A DNA stretch of 64,000 nucleotides from Rahnella aquatilis CIP 78.65 = ATCC 33071 (GCF_000241955.1 NC_016835.1:124001-188000); one strand, 5' to 3'. Positions 1 to 9,760 are shown, counted from the stretch's first letter. Program-made: numbers and translations. Notes: generated by a model from the letters alone, not told the origin.

Positions 1-90
1 ACAATCCGTCTCAATTCTGACCACCACTAAATTATGACGATCGGGGTGCGTTATCTGACATTCGATATTGGTAATCAGCACAGGCTGCAT
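1..90 (-). CDS. Enolase-superfamily (mandelate racemase/RspA-like) enzyme, N-terminal 30 codons only
   Basis: An open frame enters from the left edge on the minus strand and begins with an ATG at 90, preceded by a good AAGGA ribosome site six bases upstream. The visible peptide starts [18 protein letters not shown] and continues [11 protein letters not shown]. This looks like the first beta strands of the enolase-superfamily capping domain found in mandelate racemase, RspA and sugar-acid dehydratases. The catalytic barrel lies outside the window, so the substrate cannot be read. It diverges from the PTS permease at 400, so the two may share a control region. Confidence 0.6.
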   Translation of the reverse strand, partial: MQPVLITNIECQITHPDRHNLVVVRIETDC

Positions 91-399
91 GATAAATCCT
101 TAATAAAGACCGTTATTATTTTTCATAAAAAGGCGGCAGGAATATTCGTATTGCTGTTATTTCAACGTATTTTCATCCTGCTTGTAAACCTTAAATTCAG
201 GCTTTTATTTTTGGTTTAAAAGCACGCGTGAATATCATTTAAAAACAAACCAATTTAACTGCACTGCATGCAAACAACGCTTTTATGTCGGGTTTTGTGA
301 TGAAGATCCTGTTTTATTGGTTTGTTTTTGAAAAAGGCCATCATTACACTCCCCTTCCATCTGACAATGAATAATTAATGTGTCGTCGCGGGGTTCAGG
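91..399. promoter_or_regulatory. Divergent intergenic region between the enolase-family gene and the PTS gene
   Basis: About 310 bases of AT-rich DNA separate two divergent starts, so both promoters must lie here. I see no convincing operator. The short open frame at 34-219 has no ribosome site and no family resemblance and is taken as chance. Confidence 0.4.
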
Positions 400-1815
400 G
401 TGAATACAGAAATAATGCATTCGGTTATTAAGCTGGTTGGGGGAGCGGGAAATATCAATAAAGTCTGGCATTGCATGACCCGCTTGCGCTTTGATTTACG
501 CGACGAAAATAAAGTGGCCTGGGATGAGATTAAAAATCTGCCCGGCGTGCTCGGTGCGCAAAGCCAGAGCGAACAGGTACAGATTATCATCGGGCCGAGG
601 GTGAATATCTGGTACGACGCCATCGTGTCGCAACTGGATCCGGTGACCGGCAACGCTGAAACAACAACAGGAAATGTTTCCACAAAAGGACGCAAAAGCC
701 TGGTGTCGATGTTCATGGATACCGTCTCCGGCGTGTTCGGCCCGATCGTTCCGGCCATTGCGGGCGCGGGGATGATTAAAGGTTTACTGGCCGGACTGAT
801 TGCCCTGAAAGTCATATCGGCCAAAAGCGAAACCGTGATGATCATCGATTTGATCGCCAGCGGCGTGTTTTACTTCCTGCCGTTTTTCCTCGCGGTTTCT
901 GCAGCGAAAATCTTCAAAACCAATGAATATCTGGCCGCCGCCGTGGCCGCCTGCCTGATGTACCCGACGCTGATGGACGCGGCAAAAGCGCTCGCCAGCC
1001 ATACAACCGGTGCGCCGACCGCGCTGTATTTTATGGATGTGCTGCCGGTGTCTGTCTTCAACTATTCGGCCAGCGTGATCCCGGTGATTTTCTCCGTGCT
1101 GGCGCTGAGTTACATCCACCGCTGGGTAGATAAAATCATGCCGGATGTGCTGAAAACCGTCTTTACGCCGACGCTGACACTGTTTATCGCGGCGCTGGTA
1201 TCGCTGACGCTGATTGGCCCGGCGGGGATTTATCTCGGTAAATTACTGGCATTTGGCATTCAGGGGTTATTCGATGTCTCGGCGGTGTTTGCGGGCTTTA
1301 TTGTCGGCGCGATCCGCCCGGTGGCGATCCTCACCGGCATGCACCACGCGATGACGCCGATTGCCTTGCAGAACTTTACCGATCAGGGCTGGGACATGCT
1401 GATGCCGATGATGTTTATGGCCAACATGGCGATTGCGGGATCGACCTTTGCGATTTATTTCCACGTTAAAACCCGCGAACAAAAATCCGTGGTGCTGTCA
1501 GCAGCGATTTCCGGTTTGCTGGGGATCACCGAACCGGCATTATTCGGCGTACTGACGCGCTACAAAAAAGCCTTTATCGCCACCACCCTCAGCAGTTCCG
1601 TGGCGTCGGCATTTATCGCATTCTTCGGGGTGCGGTTGTACGGCTATATTCTGTCGAGCATTTTCAGCCTGCCCGCCTACATCGGTCCGTATTTCATCTA
1701 CATTGTGATGGGCGTGGTGCTGTCGCTGGGGCTGTCGTTCACGCTGACCTATCTGATGGTCGTCAAAAACAAAGGCACCGAACACACGGTGCCACTGGTA
1801 AATCAAACGCGCTGA
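400..1815 (+). CDS. PTS EIIBC permease, beta-glucoside/sucrose class, without IIA domain
   Basis: This 471-residue inner-membrane sugar phosphotransferase permease has an N-terminal EIIB domain (about residues 1-80) whose phosphorylatable cysteine is in VWHCMTRLRF (Cys25). A multi-span EIIC domain follows, with the GITEPALFG signature near residue 376 that helps form the sugar site in the glucose/beta-glucoside superfamily. It stops soon after the last span, so the EIIA domain must be supplied in trans, as for sucrose-type ScrA proteins. I chose the GTG start at 400 because the EIIB fold begins there; an in-frame ATG at 415 is possible. Substrate is unknown. The neighbouring enolase-family and FAH-family genes hint at an acidic or aldonic sugar route. 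Confidence 0.85.
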   Translation: MNTEIMHSVIKLVGGAGNINKVWHCMTRLRFDLRDENKVAWDEIKNLPGVLGAQSQSEQVQIIIGPRVNIWYDAIVSQLDPVTGNAETTTGNVSTKGRKSLVSMFMDTVSGVFGPIVPAIAGAGMIKGLLAGLIALKVISAKSETVMIIDLIASGVFYFLPFFLAVSAAKIFKTNEYLAAAVAACLMYPTLMDAAKALASHTTGAPTALYFMDVLPVSVFNYSASVIPVIFSVLALSYIHRWVDKIMPDVLKTVFTPTLTLFIAALVSLTLIGPAGIYLGKLLAFGIQGLFDVSAVFAGFIVGAIRPVAILTGMHHAMTPIALQNFTDQGWDMLMPMMFMANMAIAGSTFAIYFHVKTREQKSVVLSAAISGLLGITEPALFGVLTRYKKAFIATTLSSSVASAFIAFFGVRLYGYILSSIFSLPAYIGPYFIYIVMGVVLSLGLSFTLTYLMVVKNKGTEHTVPLVNQTR

Positions 1816-1821
1816 GGTTTA

Positions 1822-2694
1822 TCAGGCCGCTGTCTTTGAATGCGTCATCTCAGACAGCGGTGCATTCTGAATAAGATTGGTCAGCCGCCCGATATTTTCA
1901 ATTTCCACTTCAATCTTGTCATTCTCATGCAGGAACAACGGCGGAACGCGGGTTTTACCGACGCCGCCCGGTGAACCGGTCATGATCACATCACCCGGAG
2001 AAAGCTGAGTAAATGTGCTGATGTAGGCGATCATTTGCGCAATGCTGTGCACCATATTGGCCGTGGTGTCATCCTGCACCAGCCGGTCATTCAGCCAGGT
2101 TTTAATGCTCAGATTTTGCGGGTCGCCCACTTCATCCGGCGTCACCATCCACGGACCAAATGCGCCAGTCGATGGCCAGTTTTTACCTGCGGTATACCAT
2201 TTATGCTGCCAGTCACGCACCGAGCCATCCATATAGCAACTGTAGCCAGCAATATAATCCAGCGCGTCATCGGCTGAAATATTACGGCCGGTACGGCCGA
2301 TAACAATCGCCAGTTCGCCTTCATAATCAAACTGCTCAGAAGAAGCCGGTTTGATGATGGTGCCATTATGCCCGACCTGTGAATCCGCAAAGCGGACAAA
2401 CAACGTTGGCGCGTCGCTGGTTTCGTTAAATTCTTTGCGTTTTTCCGCGTAGTTCATGCCCACGCCAAAAATTTTCCCCGGCCTGTCGATAACCGGCAGA
2501 AAACTGATGTCGTTCAGCTGAAGGTCCGCCGGCAACTGCACGTAACGTTGCAGTTCTTCCATCTGATGATGTGCCATGAATTCGTTAATGTCCCGGCATC
2601 CCGAATGCGCGCCGACGTCGACAATCCCGTCTTTTTGGTAGATGCCGAAGCTTTTAGTGTGGTCTTTACTGATGATGAAATTAACAATTTTCAT
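1822..2694 (-). CDS. Fumarylacetoacetate hydrolase family protein (2-keto acid hydratase/hydrolase type)
   Basis: This 290-residue cytosolic enzyme has an FAH catalytic core. The metal-binding acids of the family appear as DYEGELAIVIG (Glu125, Glu127) and CYMDGSVRD (Asp156), with GDVIMTGSPGGVG near the C-terminus. Family members cut or hydrate 2-oxo acids, for example fumarylpyruvate, 2-oxohept-3-enedioate or 2,4-diketo-3-deoxysugar acids. With an enolase-superfamily gene and a sugar permease beside it, the last of these is attractive, but that is inference. It converges with the PTS gene (six-base gap) and diverges from the LysR gene at 2853, its likely regulator. Confidence 0.85.
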   Translation of the reverse strand: MKIVNFIISKDHTKSFGIYQKDGIVDVGAHSGCRDINEFMAHHQMEELQRYVQLPADLQLNDISFLPVIDRPGKIFGVGMNYAEKRKEFNETSDAPTLFVRFADSQVGHNGTIIKPASSEQFDYEGELAIVIGRTGRNISADDALDYIAGYSCYMDGSVRDWQHKWYTAGKNWPSTGAFGPWMVTPDEVGDPQNLSIKTWLNDRLVQDDTTANMVHSIAQMIAYISTFTQLSPGDVIMTGSPGGVGKTRVPPLFLHENDKIEVEIENIGRLTNLIQNAPLSEMTHSKTAA

Positions 2695-2852
2695 AGATGC
2701 ACTTAGAGTCTTATTTTACTTAAAACAGGTGGATTCGCTGGCGTTGTCTTCCCGGCGACGCCCTCGCCGCCGTGAAGATCGCGAGATTATTGACCCTGCG
2801 TTTCATGCCTTCTACTATATTTTATTACCTAACTGATGAATTTCAGGAATCA

Positions 2853-3776
2853 ATGTTAAATAACAGAGACTTAGATTACTTCGTTACTGCGGCAGAGATG
2901 ATGAATTTGAGACTTGCGTCACAAAATTTAAATATAACTCAGCCTGCGCTGTCGAAATCTATCACCCGTCTTGAGCGCGAACTGAAGATCAAACTGTTCA
3001 AACGCGCCGGTCGCGGGCTGGAACTGACCGAAGCGGGACGCATTCTTTATCAGCGTGGGGTCGCGCTGCAAAGTGCTTATCTTGAGATTGGCGAAATCAT
3101 GAATGAACTGAGCAGCGGCGCGGGCGGGATCGTTCGCGTGGGCGTCTCCGGTTCAGCAACGCAATTCTTACTGCCGGAAATCTGCAAAATGCTGCAATCG
3201 CAGGTGCCGAATATGAAACTGGAAATCCAGATCGGCATGAATGACGTGCTTTTTGCCCTGCTGGAACGTCATGCGATCGATGTGATCATCGGGCCTTTAG
3301 TTAATTACGACAGTCCGGTGGTGCAGTTACCGGTAACCGCCGACCGGGTGATCGTCGCCGCGTCCCGCGATCACCCGCTGGCAGGGAAACCCGCCAGCCT
3401 GCGGGAACTCAGCCGTTATGGCTGGATTTTGCCAGCCAAAACCGTGTCGATGCGCCAGTGGCTGGATAAGATGTTCTATGAAAACCATTGTCCGGCACCG
3501 GACGTAAAAGTGGAAATAAGCTCGCTGGCCTCGGTTCCGGGGCTGATTGCCAAAAGCGGGTTGCTGAGTTTTTTGTCGGAGAACATTCTGGTGGAAGAAG
3601 AGTTTCTTTCACGGCTGATCCGTATCGATAACGATCAGTTAGTGATGGAACGCCGTGTGGGGATCACCTGGCTGGAAGGGGCATTTCTCTCGCCTGCCAC
3701 ACAGAAGGTGATCGATGTGACCCAAAGCGTCGGGCAAAAAATGCAGATGGAAGCCCGCCGGATCATGGAGGAGTGA
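2853..3776 (+). CDS. LysR-family transcriptional regulator
   Basis: This 307-residue regulator has an N-terminal winged helix (DYFVTAAEMMNLRLASQNL, then TQPALSKSITRLERELK) followed by an effector domain containing GLIAKSGLLSFLSENI. The start is placed at the ATG at 2853, preceded by AGGA, because the LysR fold begins right after it; the upstream in-frame extension (2772) does not look like protein. It is divergent from the FAH-family gene with a 158-base gap, the usual arrangement for a LysR protein controlling its neighbour. Inducer unknown. Confidence 0.85.
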   Translation: MLNNRDLDYFVTAAEMMNLRLASQNLNITQPALSKSITRLERELKIKLFKRAGRGLELTEAGRILYQRGVALQSAYLEIGEIMNELSSGAGGIVRVGVSGSATQFLLPEICKMLQSQVPNMKLEIQIGMNDVLFALLERHAIDVIIGPLVNYDSPVVQLPVTADRVIVAASRDHPLAGKPASLRELSRYGWILPAKTVSMRQWLDKMFYENHCPAPDVKVEISSLASVPGLIAKSGLLSFLSENILVEEEFLSRLIRIDNDQLVMERRVGITWLEGAFLSPATQKVIDVTQSVGQKMQMEARRIMEE

Positions 3777-3794
3777 ATTCCGGCGGGTGAAGGG

Positions 3795-4760
3795 TTAAAC
3801 CTGATGGCAGGCCACGTGATGGCCGCTTTCTATCTCACGCAGAACCGGAATGTCCTGACGACAGTGGTCGGTTGCACGCGGGCAGCGGGTGTGAAAACGG
3901 CAGCCGGCAGGCGGTTTTGACGGATCCGGAATTTCACCACTGACCATCGCCACCGGTTCGCTGTCCGGATCCAGCGTTGGCACCGCTGCCAGCAACGCCT
4001 GCGTGTAAGGATGCAGGGGCTTGCGGAACAACGCATCGCGGCTGGCCGTCTCCACTAACTGGCCGAGATACATCACCGCCACGTCATCACAAAGATGCTC
4101 TACCACGCCGAGATCGTGCGAGATAAACAGGAATGTCACGCCATGATCGTCGCGCAAATCCGCGAACAAATTGATGATCTGCGCCTGAATCGACACGTCC
4201 AGCGCGGAAATGGGTTCATCAGCGATGATAAAGTCCGGTTGCAGAATAAGCGCACGGGCGATGCCGATACGCTGGCGCTGACCGCCGGAAAACTCATGCG
4301 GAAAGCGGTTGTAATGCAGCGGCGACAGGCCGCAGATTTTCATGACATCCCGCACTTTCTCGGGCAGTTGCGCCCGCGTACACCGCTTATGTTCCAGCAT
4401 CGCTTCGCCAATGGCATCACCAATGCGGATCCGCGGGTTCAGCGAACTGTACGGATCCTGAAAGACCAGCTGGATTTTCGGGCGCAGGGCTTTCAGTTGT
4501 TTCGGTTTCAGGCTGTGCAGGTCTTCACCGCGAAACTTCACGTTGCCCGCCGTTTTGTCATACAGCCCGAGCAGTGTACGACCCACCGTGGTTTTTCCGC
4601 TGCCGGATTCACCGACCAGCCCAAAAATCGTGCCTTTACGGATGTTAAAACTGACGCCATCCACGGCGCGCAACTGGCCGGTTTCCTGCCCGAACACGCC
4701 GTCGCGGATCGGGAAATACTTTTTCAGGCCATCCACTTCAATCAGATATTCAGCATTCAT
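3795..4760 (-). CDS. Oligopeptide/dipeptide ABC transporter ATPase, OppF/DppF type
   Basis: This 321-residue ATPase has Walker A (GLVGESGSGKTTVGRT), the signature FSGGQRQRIGIARAL, Walker B (FIIADEPISALD) and the switch histidine region FISHDLGVV. The C-terminal extension GCRFHTRCPRATDHC is the peptide-transporter module that binds an Fe-S cluster in some members. Its ATG overlaps the stop of the upstream ATPase gene by four bases, so the two subunits are translationally coupled. It is the last gene of a five-gene minus-strand operon. Confidence 0.9.
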   Translation of the reverse strand: MNAEYLIEVDGLKKYFPIRDGVFGQETGQLRAVDGVSFNIRKGTIFGLVGESGSGKTTVGRTLLGLYDKTAGNVKFRGEDLHSLKPKQLKALRPKIQLVFQDPYSSLNPRIRIGDAIGEAMLEHKRCTRAQLPEKVRDVMKICGLSPLHYNRFPHEFSGGQRQRIGIARALILQPDFIIADEPISALDVSIQAQIINLFADLRDDHGVTFLFISHDLGVVEHLCDDVAVMYLGQLVETASRDALFRKPLHPYTQALLAAVPTLDPDSEPVAMVSGEIPDPSKPPAGCRFHTRCPRATDHCRQDIPVLREIESGHHVACHQV

Positions 4761-5761
4761 GGCTGTAATCCCCTGTTTTCGTTGTCACTTACGGCGCTCA
4801 GCCCGCTGTAAAAACACGCTGCCTGCCGGTACTGGCCTTCCAGCGGCGGGATCCCCTGACGGCATCGGTCAGTGGCGCGGGCACAACGTTCAGTGAATGC
4901 GCAATAAGGCGGCAGTGCGGCCAGATCCGGTACCTGGCCGGGAATGGAATACAAGCGGCGACGGCGTTCTCCGGGGGTAGGTCTGGAGGCGATAAGCCCC
5001 TGTGTATAAGGATGCAGCGGATTGCGCAGCACCTGCGCCGTTGCGCCCTGCTCGACAATTTTACCGGCGTACATCACCACGACGTGATCAGCCATTTGCG
5101 CGATCACCCCTAAATCATGGGTAATCAGCATCAGCGCCATGTGATTCTGCTGCGCCTGTTCACGCAGTAAACGCAGGATTTGCGCCTGAACCGTGACATC
5201 CAGCGCGGTAGTGGGTTCGTCCGCAATCAGTAACTGCGGCTTACAGCTCAGCGCCATCGCAATCATGATGCGCTGCAACATACCGCCGGAAAGCTGATGC
5301 GGATAACTGGTCATCAGGCTTTCCGCCCGCGCCAGCCCGACTTCGGTGATCATCTTCGTCGCATGCGTCCACGCCAGTTTCGGCGATTCACCCAGATGGC
5401 GGATCCGCGGTTCAACCAGTTGTTCGCCGAGGGTCAGTACCGGATTCAACGCAGTCATGGGCTCCTGAAAGATCATCGCCAGCTGGTTACCGCGCAAATC
5501 CGCCATCTGTGATGGCCTAAGTTTGAGTAAATTCTGCCCCTGAAACAGGATTTCACCGCCATCGATACGCGCAGCCTGTGGCGGTAACAGCCCCATCAGC
5601 GACATCGCCGTGACACTTTTCCCGCAGCCTGACTCACCGACAATACCCACGGTTTGCCCCGCCTGAACGTCAAAGGTAACATCCTGCACCGCACGCACGC
5701 GCCCCTGATCGCTGGAGAACGACAGCGAAAGCTGATTAAAACGGATCAACGGTTGCGTCAT
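4757..5761 (-). CDS. Oligopeptide/dipeptide ABC transporter ATPase, OppD/DppD type
   Basis: The second ATPase of the pair has 334 residues, with Walker A IVGESGCGKSVTAMS, signature LSGGMLQRIMIAMAL, Walker B LLIADEPTTALD and a C-terminal cysteine motif CAFTERCARATDRC. It forms the asymmetric nucleotide-binding dimer with the product of 3795-4760. It overlaps its neighbours on both sides by four bases (ATGA junctions), which supports a single transcript and matched expression. Confidence 0.9.
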   Translation of the reverse strand: MTQPLIRFNQLSLSFSSDQGRVRAVQDVTFDVQAGQTVGIVGESGCGKSVTAMSLMGLLPPQAARIDGGEILFQGQNLLKLRPSQMADLRGNQLAMIFQEPMTALNPVLTLGEQLVEPRIRHLGESPKLAWTHATKMITEVGLARAESLMTSYPHQLSGGMLQRIMIAMALSCKPQLLIADEPTTALDVTVQAQILRLLREQAQQNHMALMLITHDLGVIAQMADHVVVMYAGKIVEQGATAQVLRNPLHPYTQGLIASRPTPGERRRRLYSIPGQVPDLAALPPYCAFTERCARATDRCRQGIPPLEGQYRQAACFYSGLSAVSDNENRGLQP

Positions 5762-6705
5762 GTTTTGCTCCGTTTCAGCTTTGGATCGAGCGCGTCACGC
5801 AGGCCATCGCCCAGCACGTTGATCGCAATCACAGTAATAAAGATCGCCACACCCGGCGGCATCCACAACCACGGGCGACGCTGGAAGTCGATCAGACTGT
5901 TCGCCGCATCCATCATATTTCCCCATGACGGCGTCGGTGGCACCACGCCTAATCCCAGATAGCTGAGTGCCGATTCGCTGAGAATGGCGTTCGCCACGGC
6001 CATCGTCGCCATCACCACCAGAATCGGCACCGTGTTTGGCAGTAAATGGCCGAACAAACGGCGGCGGGAAGACAAGCCGAGTACCTGCGTCGCCAGCATG
6101 AAATCACGTTCACGCAGGGAGAGAATTTGTCCGCGAACCAGACGCGCCAGCTTCGGCCATTCCAGCAGGCTGAGCATTACGATCACCATGTACACACGGG
6201 AATCCGGCGAAAAATCCAGTTCAGAAAGCATCGCCCCCATGACAATCAGCAGCGGCAGGCTCGGAATAGTCATCACCAGATCGGCAAAACGCATGATGAT
6301 TTTATCGGCCACGCCGCCGAGATAGCCGGATACCGCGCCCATGAGATATCCGAGCGTCACGGACAGCAACATGGTCAGCATGCCGATAATCAGCGAGATG
6401 CGCCCCGCCAGCAGCAGCCGCGTATAGACATCGCGTCCGAGAAAATCGGTGCCCAGCCAGTGTTCAGCATTCGGCGCTTTGTTGATCATCAGCGCATCAG
6501 TGGCATCATCGCGCCAGGGAGAATAGTCAGGACCCGCTATGCACCAGACAGCCATAACCAGCAGCAGGATTAAGCAAAACATCGCCAGCCGGTTCTGACG
6601 CAACGCCCGCCACGCCTGCCGCCAGGGTGACGGCGTCGCCTGAGCAAGCATTGGAATTTGCGCTTCGCGCAGGCGGCGGTTTGTCGAAAATAAAGAACCA
6701 AACAT
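5758..6705 (-). CDS. Oligopeptide-type ABC transporter permease, OppC/DppC type
   Basis: This 315-residue inner-membrane permease has an N-terminal span after a basic leader (residues about 35-57), a periplasmic loop with APNAEHWLGTDFLGRDVYTR typical of DppC/OppC, and about five more spans. The cytoplasmic EAA-type coupling loop is in VLGLSSRRRLFGHLLPN. It pairs with the DppB-type permease encoded immediately upstream, whose stop overlaps its start by one base. Confidence 0.9.
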   Translation of the reverse strand: MFGSLFSTNRRLREAQIPMLAQATPSPWRQAWRALRQNRLAMFCLILLLVMAVWCIAGPDYSPWRDDATDALMINKAPNAEHWLGTDFLGRDVYTRLLLAGRISLIIGMLTMLLSVTLGYLMGAVSGYLGGVADKIIMRFADLVMTIPSLPLLIVMGAMLSELDFSPDSRVYMVIVMLSLLEWPKLARLVRGQILSLRERDFMLATQVLGLSSRRRLFGHLLPNTVPILVVMATMAVANAILSESALSYLGLGVVPPTPSWGNMMDAANSLIDFQRRPWLWMPPGVAIFITVIAINVLGDGLRDALDPKLKRSKT

Positions 6706-7664
6706 TACGACCTCACACGGATACGCGGGTCAGCCCACGCATACAGCACGTCGGCAATCAGATTGCCAAGAATGGTCAGTACCGCCAGAAACAGCGTGAA
6801 TCCCATCAGAACCGGGTAATCACGCGCTGCCAGCGAATCAATATGAATGTGACCTGCACCCGGCCAGTTGAAGACTTTTTCGGTGATCAGCGCCCCGGAA
6901 AACAGCCCGGGCAACTCAAATCCCAGCAGCGTAATAATGGGCAACAAGGCATTTCGCAGCGCGTGTTTGAGGATGACAGTACGTTCCCGCAGGCCCTTCG
7001 CCCGTGCGGTACGGATGAAATCCATGCGCACCACATCCAGCATGCTGGCACGAAAATATCGTGTCAGGCTGCCCGCCTGTAGCATCACCAGTGCAACGAC
7101 CGGCAACACCAGATGCGCGGCCACCTGCATCACCCATGCCCAGCCGGTCACGTCACTGCCGGTGTTGGTCATGCCACCCACCGGCAACCAGTGCAAATCA
7201 ACGGCAAACCATTTGATCAGCAGCAGGCAGAGGAAAAACGTCGGGAAGGACATCGCGGCGAAGATAACCACACTCACCACGTGATCGAACAGGGAATAAG
7301 GCTTCATCGCCGAGACAATACCGACCGCCAGCGCGATCCCCCAGTACAACACCATCGCAATAGTGGCGAGCAGAAAGGAATTCCAGATGTACTGATCCAG
7401 CAACTGGCTGACCGGGATCTGATATTGCAATGAAAAACCCAGATCACCCCGCAACAGATTTCCCAGCCAGTGCAGATAACGGCTGAGCAGCGGTTGATCC
7501 AGGCCGTATAAGGCTTTCAGTTCAGCAGCGCGTTGTGCGGTCAGCGTAATATTGCCATCAATAAAATCGCCCGGCGTTTTGGCAAACAGCATGAAGATGA
7601 GCAGCGAAGCGAGGAACAACATCGGAATGGTTTGAAGCAAACGACGCAGAATGAAATTTCTCAT
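6705..7664 (-). CDS. Oligopeptide-type ABC transporter permease, OppB/DppB type
   Basis: This 319-residue permease begins MRNFILRRLLQTIPML, the classic DppB start, with six predicted spans and the coupling loop RTARAKGLRERTVILKHALRNAL. The loop GDLGFSLQYQIPV matches the region conserved in peptide, nickel and glutathione permeases. It lies 51 bases downstream of the binding-protein gene in the same orientation. The family covers several substrates, so peptide transport is the default reading. Confidence 0.9.
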   Translation of the reverse strand: MRNFILRRLLQTIPMLFLASLLIFMLFAKTPGDFIDGNITLTAQRAAELKALYGLDQPLLSRYLHWLGNLLRGDLGFSLQYQIPVSQLLDQYIWNSFLLATIAMVLYWGIALAVGIVSAMKPYSLFDHVVSVVIFAAMSFPTFFLCLLLIKWFAVDLHWLPVGGMTNTGSDVTGWAWVMQVAAHLVLPVVALVMLQAGSLTRYFRASMLDVVRMDFIRTARAKGLRERTVILKHALRNALLPIITLLGFELPGLFSGALITEKVFNWPGAGHIHIDSLAARDYPVLMGFTLFLAVLTILGNLIADVLYAWADPRIRVRS

Positions 7665-7715
7665 GACTTTCTCATTGAAGCTGCCGGACTCTTCCGGCAG
7701 CTGCGTTATGTCTGT

Positions 7716-9428
7716 TTATTTTACGATTTTGACGTCCGGCAGACTGCCGGTCAGACCGTTGTAGATATCCGGTTTAAAACCGGTCACGCGTGCGCTGCTG
7801 GCTGAAAGAATTTTGCGGTTACCGAGCAGGATCGCCGGCGGATCGTTAGCCAGCACTTTGTACAGCTCATGGTAAATCGGCTTACGCTTTTCGATATCCA
7901 GCGTGGCGTTGCCTTCGTTGATCAGCTTATCGACTTCAGGATTGTTGTAGCCGGATTCGGTAGCCTCGGTGCTGTAGTAATCCCACACGCCATCATGCGG
8001 ATCGTTAAGCGTGCTGGTGCTGAATGATGCCAGATCATAATTGCCCGCTTTACGCTGCGACATCAGGGCGTTGAAGTCCACGACCTGCGGTTTCAGCAGT
8101 ACGCCAATTTTCTGATAATCTTCTTTCGCAATCGGGATCAGCGCATCGTTGAGCACTTTTTTGCTGACCAGCAGCGTCAGTTCGAGACGTTTACCATCTT
8201 TCACACGAATACCGTCGCCGCCAACTTTCCACCCTGCCTCATCCAGCAATTTACTGGCCTGCGCCGGATCGAATTTGTACGGATTCACGCCATCAGTGTT
8301 GTAAGCCCAGGAAATAGGCGCGATCGGCTCAATCGCCACGGTGCCGTAACCCTGATACACCACGTCGATCAGTTTCTGGCGATCCAGCCCGTAGATCAGC
8401 GCCTGACGCACTTTCACATCCTGCAACGCCGGGCGATGAACGTTAAATTCAATTTTGCTGTAATCACTGGATCCGTACAGATTGATATTGGCGAAGCCGA
8501 GCATTTTCAGCTGTTCGATGTCATCCGGGCGGGAAGTGAAGGCATCGTAATCCGTATCGCCGGTCTGGAATAACTGGAAGTTAGTCGACGGGTTGGTCAC
8601 GCGATAAATGAAGCGCGGTGTCGGCGGAACGCCACGATAGTAGTTTGCATTGGCGTGGAAGCGGATCTCCTGCCCCGGAATGTACTTGTCGTACACGTAA
8701 GGGCCGTTGCCCAGCGGCTTACCGTGCAGCGTGCGCAGGTAATCGAGATTTCCGCGCTGGTAACCTTTGCCATAATAGGCTTTCGACAGCACGGGCCCGC
8801 CGATTTTTTGCAGCGTGGTGGCTCCCGGTTGGGTGGTGGTAACCTGTAACGTCAGCGGGTCGATCACCTTCAGGCCGCTGATGCTTTCCGCTTTACCTTG
8901 TTTGTATTCCTCACCACCGGCAATATGCGCCAGCGTGATATCGGTATCACCATCGTATTTTGGGTCATAGAGCACCGTCAGTGTAAACGCGACGTCTTCA
9001 GCGGTGAGTGATGAACCGTCACTGAATTTCAGGTCAGGACGTAGTTTGATGGTATAGGTTTTGCCATCCGGGCTGACGGTCCAGCTTTGCGCCAGGCCAG
9101 GAACCAGTTTGCCCTGGCTGTCCCAGTCGATCAGACGGGCGAAAATCACGTTAGTGACGTTTTCATCCCAGCCGTTGACGAAAAAATACGGGTTAAAAAT
9201 CCCCTGCGGTTCAGAAATCCCGGCAATGACCGTATCAGTGCGCAGCTTCGCCGCCGCAGGCACCTGGCTTGCATCTGTTGCCGGCGTGATGCCTTCCTTT
9301 AAAACATCATCAGCGAATGCAAAAGAAGACAGCATCACGGCGCTGGCCAGTAATGCGATTTTGAAAGAAGCAGTACGGCGCGCGCGTTGTGCGGCTGGCG
9401 CGAATGCAGAACGTAATAACGTAGTCAA
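7716..9428 (-). CDS. Periplasmic oligopeptide-type ABC substrate-binding protein (family 5)
   Basis: This 570-residue exported binding protein is the first gene of the ABC operon. A basic leader and hydrophobic segment (ASFKIALLASAVMLSSFAFA) end in a signal peptidase site before DDVLKEG. The mature part shows family-5 features such as the segment beginning SWTVSPDGKTYTIKLRPDLK and FSDGSSLTAEDVAFT. The start codon is an unusual TTG at 9428; a GAGG ribosome site sits just before it, and an in-frame TGA lies twelve bases upstream, which fixes the choice. The leader before the hydrophobic core is long (about 20 residues). At 570 residues it is longer than DppA (about 535). Confidence 0.88.
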   Translation of the reverse strand: MTTLLRSAFAPAAQRARRTASFKIALLASAVMLSSFAFADDVLKEGITPATDASQVPAAAKLRTDTVIAGISEPQGIFNPYFFVNGWDENVTNVIFARLIDWDSQGKLVPGLAQSWTVSPDGKTYTIKLRPDLKFSDGSSLTAEDVAFTLTVLYDPKYDGDTDITLAHIAGGEEYKQGKAESISGLKVIDPLTLQVTTTQPGATTLQKIGGPVLSKAYYGKGYQRGNLDYLRTLHGKPLGNGPYVYDKYIPGQEIRFHANANYYRGVPPTPRFIYRVTNPSTNFQLFQTGDTDYDAFTSRPDDIEQLKMLGFANINLYGSSDYSKIEFNVHRPALQDVKVRQALIYGLDRQKLIDVVYQGYGTVAIEPIAPISWAYNTDGVNPYKFDPAQASKLLDEAGWKVGGDGIRVKDGKRLELTLLVSKKVLNDALIPIAKEDYQKIGVLLKPQVVDFNALMSQRKAGNYDLASFSTSTLNDPHDGVWDYYSTEATESGYNNPEVDKLINEGNATLDIEKRKPIYHELYKVLANDPPAILLGNRKILSASSARVTGFKPDIYNGLTGSLPDVKIVK

Positions 9429-9642
9429 AAGACATCCTCATCATAAGTATGCAAACGGTTTACAAAACATGACAAAGAGTAAGGATGCCGTTTGGCCTTG
9501 TCTAACAACGAAAAAATATGGCTTATAGCTGTTTATTATTTATTAATGCCAAAAAATAACTTTAAATAATCAAGTTAAATTCAATAAATTCATAATGTTA
9601 TTTTTTGATTACTAAAGTTACTTTTTAGCTATGGTTTTAGTG

Positions 9643-9663
9643 ATGGCGATGAAATGGCGGTGG
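9643..9663 (+). repeat. Possible left direct repeat (att-like) flanking the P2-like remnant
   Basis: Twenty-one bases (ATGGCGAT, then GAAATGGCGGTGG) recur at 15633-15653 in the same orientation with two mismatches. The pair brackets all recognisable P2-like phage pieces. It could be the trace of attachment sites or simply a phage-borne repeat. The rest of 9429-9758 is AT-rich and holds the promoter of the ABC operon and a hairpin at 9727. Confidence 0.35.
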
Positions 9664-9726
9664 AGTTTACCCATCCCTTAGTGCGGCGAGCAATCATAGC
9701 CTCTAATCATTGATAAGACACAATAG

Positions 9727-9760
9727 ACAAGAAACCCGCGATTGGCGGGTTTCTTGTTTT
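9727..9760 (+). terminator. Strong hairpin next to ogr
   Basis: A perfect 13-bp stem (ACAAGAAACCCGC pairing with GCGGGTTTCTTGT) with a five-base loop is followed by TTTT on the plus strand. It sits directly past the ogr stop, so it probably ends the ogr transcript and blocks readthrough between phage remnant and host genes. Confidence 0.7.

Noticed and set aside
34..219. 61-codon frame at the left end
   Set aside because: No ribosome site, hydrophobic low-information sequence, and it overlaps the start of the enolase-family gene on the other strand.
4095..4811. 238-codon frame antisense to the OppF-type ATPase gene
   Set aside because: The ATPase motifs on the minus strand are complete; this is a mirror frame.
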